Below, piece after piece: positions 6,475 to 9,900 of a stretch of DNA of 9,900 bases. Where the stretch lies: positions 1 through 9,900 of the forward strand of contig JAGPGR010000049.1 of NCBI GenBank assembly GCA_018055865.1, in the 5' to 3' direction. A program made the translations under genes and the position numbers. Positions within the stretch are counted from its first letter, which is position 1, and each line of letters starts with the position of its first letter. The notes under the pieces were generated by a model. It was given only the letters and a program-made list of their open reading frames with translations. It was not told the DNA's origin and ran no database searches. Source of the stretch: Paludibacteraceae bacterium (GTDB lineage: Bacteria; Bacteroidota; Bacteroidia; Bacteroidales; Paludibacteraceae).

Positions 6475-7848
6475 ATGAGCAAAATCTTCGAATATACTTA
6501 TTCTTACAAGCTGGCAAGAGATTACATGATTTTTTGCTTCCGGCAATTCTACGGCGAATTTATTGTCAACGGGAAAGAAAATCTGCCATCTGACGATTCG
6601 GCTGTAATATTTGCTCCCAATCACCTGAATGCCCTGATGGATGCGCTGGCAGTATCTTCAATCATGCCACGCGGCAAAGCCGTGATATACCTGGCCAGAG
6701 CCGATCTTTTTGCCAATAAAACACTTGCAAGCATCATGCATTTTGCCAAAATCATGCCTGCATTCCGCATGCGCGATGGTTTTGAGAATTTAGGGAAAAA
6801 CAACCGGATTTTTCAGACATGTATTGATGTTTTGCGATTCGGACATTCCATTTGCATTATGCCTGAAGGCGGACAAGGGGATGAACGAAAAATCCGGCCG
6901 CTCGTTAAAGGCATTTTCAGGTTGGCTTTTGAAGCTCAAAAAGTATTTGGCGACGGGAAAAAAGTTAAAATCATACCATTGGGAATTAATTTCGGCGATT
7001 TGGAAAAATGCGGGAAATCGATAATAATTAACATCGGCAAACCAATTGACATTCAGGATTATATACCAAGTTTCGACATCAACCAGCCAAAAGCCATCAA
7101 TAAAGTAAAAAATAAACTTCATCAGGAGTTATCCATCCTTACACTGGATTTGGCTACATCTCAATATTACGCAAGTTTTGAAACTATCGCAGATATTATG
7201 GCTGAGGAATTGGTTGAAACGGACGAAAAAGTAAATGTGACAACCGAAAAATTCAGACTGAAACAAAAAACGGCAAAAACGCTGGTCGAAATTGAGAAAT
7301 CAGAACCGGAACTGATGTTGGAGCTTAACCGGTTGAGCACTAATTATTCGTCGTTACTCAAAAAACTTCATTTCAAATCGTCCATTTTCAGTCAGATGAA
7401 ATCGGACGAAACCAGTTTTTCACGATTAATTTCGCTGATTATCACTTCACCGGTATTTCTTTTCGGGCTAATAACCAATGTATTACCAACCTTTCTCCCT
7501 GTCTGGCTCCGAAAATTATCGGTAGTGGGTTACAGCGGATTTCACAGTTCGGTTCATTTCGGATTGGGAATGATATTATTTCCGCTTTTTTATGCTTTAC
7601 AAGCGGTAATATTCCATGCAGCGCTATCGCCCAATTGGGGTATGACGCTTATTTTCATCACATTACAGTTTTTCACCCGTTCATTTGCTCTCAAATGGTA
7701 TTCCAACTTAATTAAATACCTCCACAAACTTCGTTTCAACGGATTACTGGTTGCCCGATTGGAACATTCAAGTATGCTCTACAGGCTTATTGATCTTCGT
7801 AATAAAATTGTATTTCGGACTAATACCAAAAACAGAGAAAACCAATAG
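6475..7848 (+). CDS. PlsC-like glycerolipid acyltransferase with C-terminal membrane helices
   Basis: Probably transfers an acyl chain to glycerol-3-phosphate, lysophosphatidate or a related acceptor at the inner membrane. In 457-residue numbering the acyltransferase domain covers about 25-200. Motif I is N49-H50-x5-D56 (HX5D, as in GPAT-like relatives, where standard PlsC has HX4D). An 'F-R-M-R-D-G' stretch (about 97-102) stands where motif II lies, motif III is P130-E131-G132-G133 followed by a basic run, and 'I-P-L-G' (167-170) is motif IV. A charged, probably helical region (about 215-300) follows, then three or so hydrophobic segments (about 310-410) and a basic tail. This long architecture of roughly 450 residues is more like Bacteroidota GPAT-type proteins than the usual PlsC of about 240 residues. 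The start is the ATG at 6475 and not the in-frame TTG at 6454, which overlaps the promoter. The gene stands alone, divergent from the MFS cluster and convergent with katA. Confidence 0.85.
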   Translation: MSKIFEYTYSYKLARDYMIFCFRQFYGEFIVNGKENLPSDDSAVIFAPNHLNALMDALAVSSIMPRGKAVIYLARADLFANKTLASIMHFAKIMPAFRMRDGFENLGKNNRIFQTCIDVLRFGHSICIMPEGGQGDERKIRPLVKGIFRLAFEAQKVFGDGKKVKIIPLGINFGDLEKCGKSIIINIGKPIDIQDYIPSFDINQPKAINKVKNKLHQELSILTLDLATSQYYASFETIADIMAEELVETDEKVNVTTEKFRLKQKTAKTLVEIEKSEPELMLELNRLSTNYSSLLKKLHFKSSIFSQMKSDETSFSRLISLIITSPVFLFGLITNVLPTFLPVWLRKLSVVGYSGFHSSVHFGLGMILFPLFYALQAVIFHAALSPNWGMTLIFITLQFFTRSFALKWYSNLIKYLHKLRFNGLLVARLEHSSMLYRLIDLRNKIVFRTNTKNRENQ

Positions 7849-7869
7849 CGGTTTTCTCTGTTTTTTTTT
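7828..7869. terminator. Intrinsic terminator overlapping the acyltransferase stop codon
   Basis: A perfect 16-bp stem (7828-7843 paired with 7850-7865) with the 6-base loop AATAGC is followed by a T tract; T bases run from 7861 to 7869. The 5' arm encodes the last codons of the acyltransferase and its TAG stop (7846-7848) lies in the loop, so the terminator is part of the coding sequence. Because the stem begins with A bases, it also has a short T run on the minus strand and may end katA transcription too. Confidence 0.88.
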
Positions 7870-7896
7870 AGAAAAATACTATTAAAGTACATTCTA

Positions 7897-9384
7897 TCAA
7901 TTAATTCCTGCTTTTTCATACGAAATACCGCAAGCATCGGCTACTCCTCTTCCATATACAGGGTCGGCTTTGAAGCAGTTGCCAATGTGACGGATTTTGA
8001 TAAATTCTTCCACTCCGTTCATATTACGGGCGGTATTTTCAAAAAGAGCTTTTTGCTGTTCTTCATTCATCAGGCGGAACAGTTTGCCCGGTTGTTCGAA
8101 GTAATTGTCGTCATCTTCGCGGAAGCTCCAGCGTTTCACGTCGCCGCCTTTCTCCAGTGGCTCATTGTGTTGCAGTTGCTCAGGCCAAACTCCGTAGCTG
8201 TTGGGTTCGTAATGAATGGTCGAACCCTGATTGCCATCCACGCGCATCTGTCCATCACGGTGATAGGAATTAAGCGAATGCATGGCACCTTTCGGTTGGT
8301 TCACCGGTATTTGATGGTGATTTACACCCAAGCGGTAGCGCTGTGCGTCCCCATAGGAGAACAAGCGTCCCTGCAGCATTTTGTCGGGCGAAAAACTGAT
8401 GCCCGGAACCACATTGGCAGGATTGAAAGCAGCCTGCTCCACATCCTGAAAATAATTATCCGGATTGCGGTTCAGTTCAAATTCGCCTACCGGAATGAGC
8501 GGAAAGTCAGCTTTGTACCACACTTTAGTCAGGTCAAACGGGTTATAAGGCATATTTTCGGCCTCTTCTTCGGTCATTATCTGCACAAACATTTTCCATT
8601 TCGGATAGTCGCCGCGTTCTATCGCTTCGAATAAATCGCGCTGGTGACTTTCACGGTCATTACCTACCAGTTCAGCAGCTTCGGCGTCGGTCAGGTTTTT
8701 GATTCCCTGCTGATTGACGAGGTGAAATTTCACCCACACCCGTTTGTTTTCGGCGTTAATAAAACTGTAGGTATGACTTCCGAAACCGTGCATATTGCGG
8801 TAACTGGACGGAATGCCGCGGTCGCTCATGGTGATGGTCACCTGATGAAGCGCTTCGGGCAGATTAGACCAGAAATCCCAGTTATTATTGGCACTGCGCA
8901 GGTTGGTGTGGGGGTCGCGTTTTACAGCGTGGTTCAGATCGGGAAATTTCATCGGATCGCGGAAGAAGAACACCGGCGTGTTGTTACCAACCAAATCCCA
9001 ATTTCCTTCTTCGGTATAAAATTTCATAGCAAACCCGCGTATATCACGCTCGGCATCGGCAGCTCCACGCTCACCGGCCACGGTGGAAAACCGAACAAAC
9101 ATATCCGTCTTTTTTCCGATTTCAGAGAAAATTCGGGCTTTCGTGTATTGCGAAATGTCGTGCGTAACAGTGAATGTGCCAAATGCACCCGAACCTTTTG
9201 CATGCATACGCCTTTCGGGAATTACTTCGCGGTCAAAATGCGCCATTTTTTCAAGATACCACACATCCTGAAGCACCATGGGACCACGCGGACCCGCTGT
9301 CATCGAATCCTGATTGTTAGCAACCGGAGCACCTGCAGCGGTAGTCATCGGTTTCTGATTTTCTAAGTTTTTCTTCTCTTTCAT
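7897..9384 (-). CDS. katA: Heme catalase (monofunctional, small-subunit clade)
   Basis: Cytosolic heme enzyme that converts hydrogen peroxide to water and oxygen. The 495-residue length fits small-subunit (clade 3 type) catalases. Catalytic residues sit at the expected spacing: distal H61 in '[12 protein letters not shown]', N134 in 'D-L-V-G-N-N-T-P', and the proximal heme ligand Y344 in R340-L-F-S-Y344-G-D-A-Q-R-Y-R. The intervals H61-N134-Y344 equal those in bovine catalase (74-147-357). The C-terminus ends about 'KAGIN' with no flavodoxin-like extension, so it is not a large-subunit catalase. An in-frame ATG at 9460-9462 would add 26 residues, but it overlaps the -33 promoter box, so the ATG at 9382-9384 is preferred. 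The gene is monocistronic. The OxyR-like site upstream suggests induction by peroxide. Confidence 0.96.
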   Translation of the reverse strand: MKEKKNLENQKPMTTAAGAPVANNQDSMTAGPRGPMVLQDVWYLEKMAHFDREVIPERRMHAKGSGAFGTFTVTHDISQYTKARIFSEIGKKTDMFVRFSTVAGERGAADAERDIRGFAMKFYTEEGNWDLVGNNTPVFFFRDPMKFPDLNHAVKRDPHTNLRSANNNWDFWSNLPEALHQVTITMSDRGIPSSYRNMHGFGSHTYSFINAENKRVWVKFHLVNQQGIKNLTDAEAAELVGNDRESHQRDLFEAIERGDYPKWKMFVQIMTEEEAENMPYNPFDLTKVWYKADFPLIPVGEFELNRNPDNYFQDVEQAAFNPANVVPGISFSPDKMLQGRLFSYGDAQRYRLGVNHHQIPVNQPKGAMHSLNSYHRDGQMRVDGNQGSTIHYEPNSYGVWPEQLQHNEPLEKGGDVKRWSFREDDDNYFEQPGKLFRLMNEEQQKALFENTARNMNGVEEFIKIRHIGNCFKADPVYGRGVADACGISYEKAGIN

Positions 9385-9431
9385 GGATAAAATATTTATT
9401 AGTGTTAATTCATTTTTCACCTTAATTACAA

Positions 9432-9462
9432 CAAAGATAAAGGAGCTTGATAATATATACAA
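9432..9462 (-). promoter_or_regulatory. Probable katA promoter, Bacteroidota type
   Basis: On the minus strand TTG (9462-9460), a 20-base spacer and TATCTTTG (9439-9432) match the -33/-7 consensus, with the same spacing as the mutA promoter in this window. Transcription would start near 9426 and leave a leader of about 42 bases before the katA ATG at 9384. Confidence 0.65.
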
Positions 9463-9482
9463 CTGATTTTGATTATGTCTAT

Positions 9483-9497
9483 ATAGATATTATCTAT
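9483..9497. promoter_or_regulatory. Candidate OxyR operator upstream of katA
   Basis: ATAGATATTATCTAT is a perfect inverted repeat (7-bp arms around one base). It matches every fixed base of the OxyR dimer half-site ATAGnTnnnAnCTAT. Its centre (9490) is about 64 bases upstream of the predicted katA transcription start, where an activating LysR-type regulator normally sits. The adjacent 15-base blocks expected for the second dimer (9461-9475 or 9505-9519) match poorly, so only one half of a full tetramer site is clear. OxyR control of catalase is established in Bacteroides; its use here is inferred. Confidence 0.5.
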
Positions 9498-9613
9498 TAT
9501 CCGGAAATATTACCAATCATTGAGGTTTTAATAAATGAAACAAACATCCAGAATGAAAGTTTTTAAAATTACAATATCATCTGTATTTTTTTTCACTTTT
9601 CACAACTATTTCT

Positions 9614-9621
9614 TATTTTTG
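9614..9621 (+). promoter_or_regulatory. Possible -7 box for the DUF6377-like gene
   Basis: TATTTTTG fits TAnnTTTG, with a T-rich stretch about 20 bases upstream where the -33 element would be. It predicts a start near 9627 and a leader of about 98 bases before the ATG at 9725. The whole 340-base interval 9385-9724 contains the katA promoter, the OxyR-like palindrome and this box; otherwise it is AT-rich sequence with no gene I can support. Confidence 0.35.
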
Positions 9622-9724
9622 TGAGGGAGATAGTAAGATGAGTTAAATCTGTATTTCTGTTATTAGGTTCTTCAAGAAATTTTTAAGCCTTTGATTCAAA
9701 TTCCTTTCTATAGTTTTTATTAAT

Positions 9725-9900
9725 ATGAGAAAATATTGTTTTATTTTAATTCTCGCATGGATGTCGGCAGGTTCGGTTTCAGGAATGGAATATGAAACCG
9801 ATTCTTTATTGCGGATTTTTGATGATTTACTGCAGACTTATGAAGTGCAAATAAACGAACGCCAACAACGGATTGATGAACTGAAGAATAAGTCAGATCG
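9725..9900 (+). CDS. N-terminus of a probable DUF6377-type regulator (partial at window edge)
   Basis: Only the first 58 codons are in the window. They start with a signal peptide or membrane anchor: M-R-K, then a hydrophobic core to about residue 18 and a small-residue end 'S-V-S-G'. An acidic helix follows with the pattern 'D-S-L-L-R-I-F-D-D-L-L', then 'Y-E..I-N-E-R-Q-Q-R-I-D-E-L-K'. Bacteroidota proteins of the DUF6377 group begin this way: a signal peptide, then 'LDSLL..LD..i...Y...Ke.rI..LK', followed in full-length members by a long periplasmic repeat region, a membrane helix and a cytoplasmic DNA-binding end. On that basis this is probably a membrane-bound transcriptional regulator, but the diagnostic C-terminal part lies outside the window. 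It is read away from katA, and its relation to katA is unknown. Confidence 0.6.
   Translation, partial: MRKYCFILILAWMSAGSVSGMEYETDSLLRIFDDLLQTYEVQINERQQRIDELKNKSD

Noticed and set aside
7987..9366. Long open frames on the plus strand opposite katA
   Set aside because: They are antisense shadows of a clearly conserved catalase gene. Their translations show no family features, and the catalase frame explains the region.
9405..9423. A two-codon frame (M-N-stop) with an AAGGTG sequence in front in the katA leader
   Set aside because: It is too short to tell from chance, and Shine-Dalgarno use is rare in this phylum.
9385..9462. A 26-codon N-terminal extension of catalase starting at an ATG at 9462
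   Set aside because: It spans the -33 and -7 boxes of the katA promoter. The shorter form has normal catalase length, and its active-site residues keep the spacing seen in bovine catalase.
9535..9624. A 29-codon plus-strand frame encoding a hydrophobic peptide
   Set aside because: Its 3' end overlaps a likely -7 box, it has no recognisable homologue, and a T-rich region gives hydrophobic translations by chance.
9668..9678. Short palindrome TTCTTCAAGAA before the DUF6377-like gene
   Set aside because: Five-base arms in AT-rich DNA are expected by chance and there is no second copy or known operator match.

Overview
The window looks like a piece of chromosome from a member of the Bacteroidota, most likely the order Bacteroidales. 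The reasons are: AT-rich DNA; several -7 boxes of the Bacteroidota form TAnnTTTG in the right place upstream of genes; start codons without clear Shine-Dalgarno sequences; a methylmalonyl-CoA mutase small subunit of the succinate-propionate pathway; a DUF5362-like membrane protein; and, at the right edge, the start of a protein resembling the Bacteroidota-specific DUF6377 regulators. A propionate-forming relative of Paludibacter would fit, but the genus is a guess.

Left part (1-2960, minus strand): mutA, with a promoter just upstream, is followed by a 113-base gap holding a TTGTTCC heptamer tandem array, and then by a UbiA-family (MenA-like) prenyltransferase gene. The prenyltransferase frame is cut by an in-frame TGA at 94-96. 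The same frame stays open with family-like sequence to the window edge, so the gene is probably broken or carries a sequence error. The catalytic partner mutB does not follow mutA here.

Middle (2960-7870): a plus-strand small membrane protein gene converges on a minus-strand cluster across a shared 12-bp hairpin terminator. The cluster, in order of transcription, is an MFS transporter, a creatininase-family metal hydrolase and a lipoprotein cyclophilin-type peptidyl-prolyl isomerase, with gaps of 23 and 7 bases. Diverging from the MFS gene is a PlsC-like acyltransferase gene, whose last codons and stop are built into a 16-bp terminator hairpin.

Right part (7870-9900): a minus-strand heme catalase (katA) converges on the acyltransferase gene. 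Its upstream region has a near-consensus Bacteroidota promoter and, centred about 64 bases before the predicted transcription start, a perfect 15-bp match to the OxyR dimer site ATAGnTnnnAnCTAT. The last 176 bases are the N-terminus of a secreted or membrane-anchored, probably DUF6377-type, regulator that runs out of the window.

Overall this is mostly core metabolism and housekeeping. I see no RNA gene, CRISPR array, insertion sequence or multi-gene novel system. The points most worth a second look are the interrupted prenyltransferase, the Cys-rich segment in MutA, the absence of mutB beside mutA, the heptamer array, and the OxyR-like site at katA.
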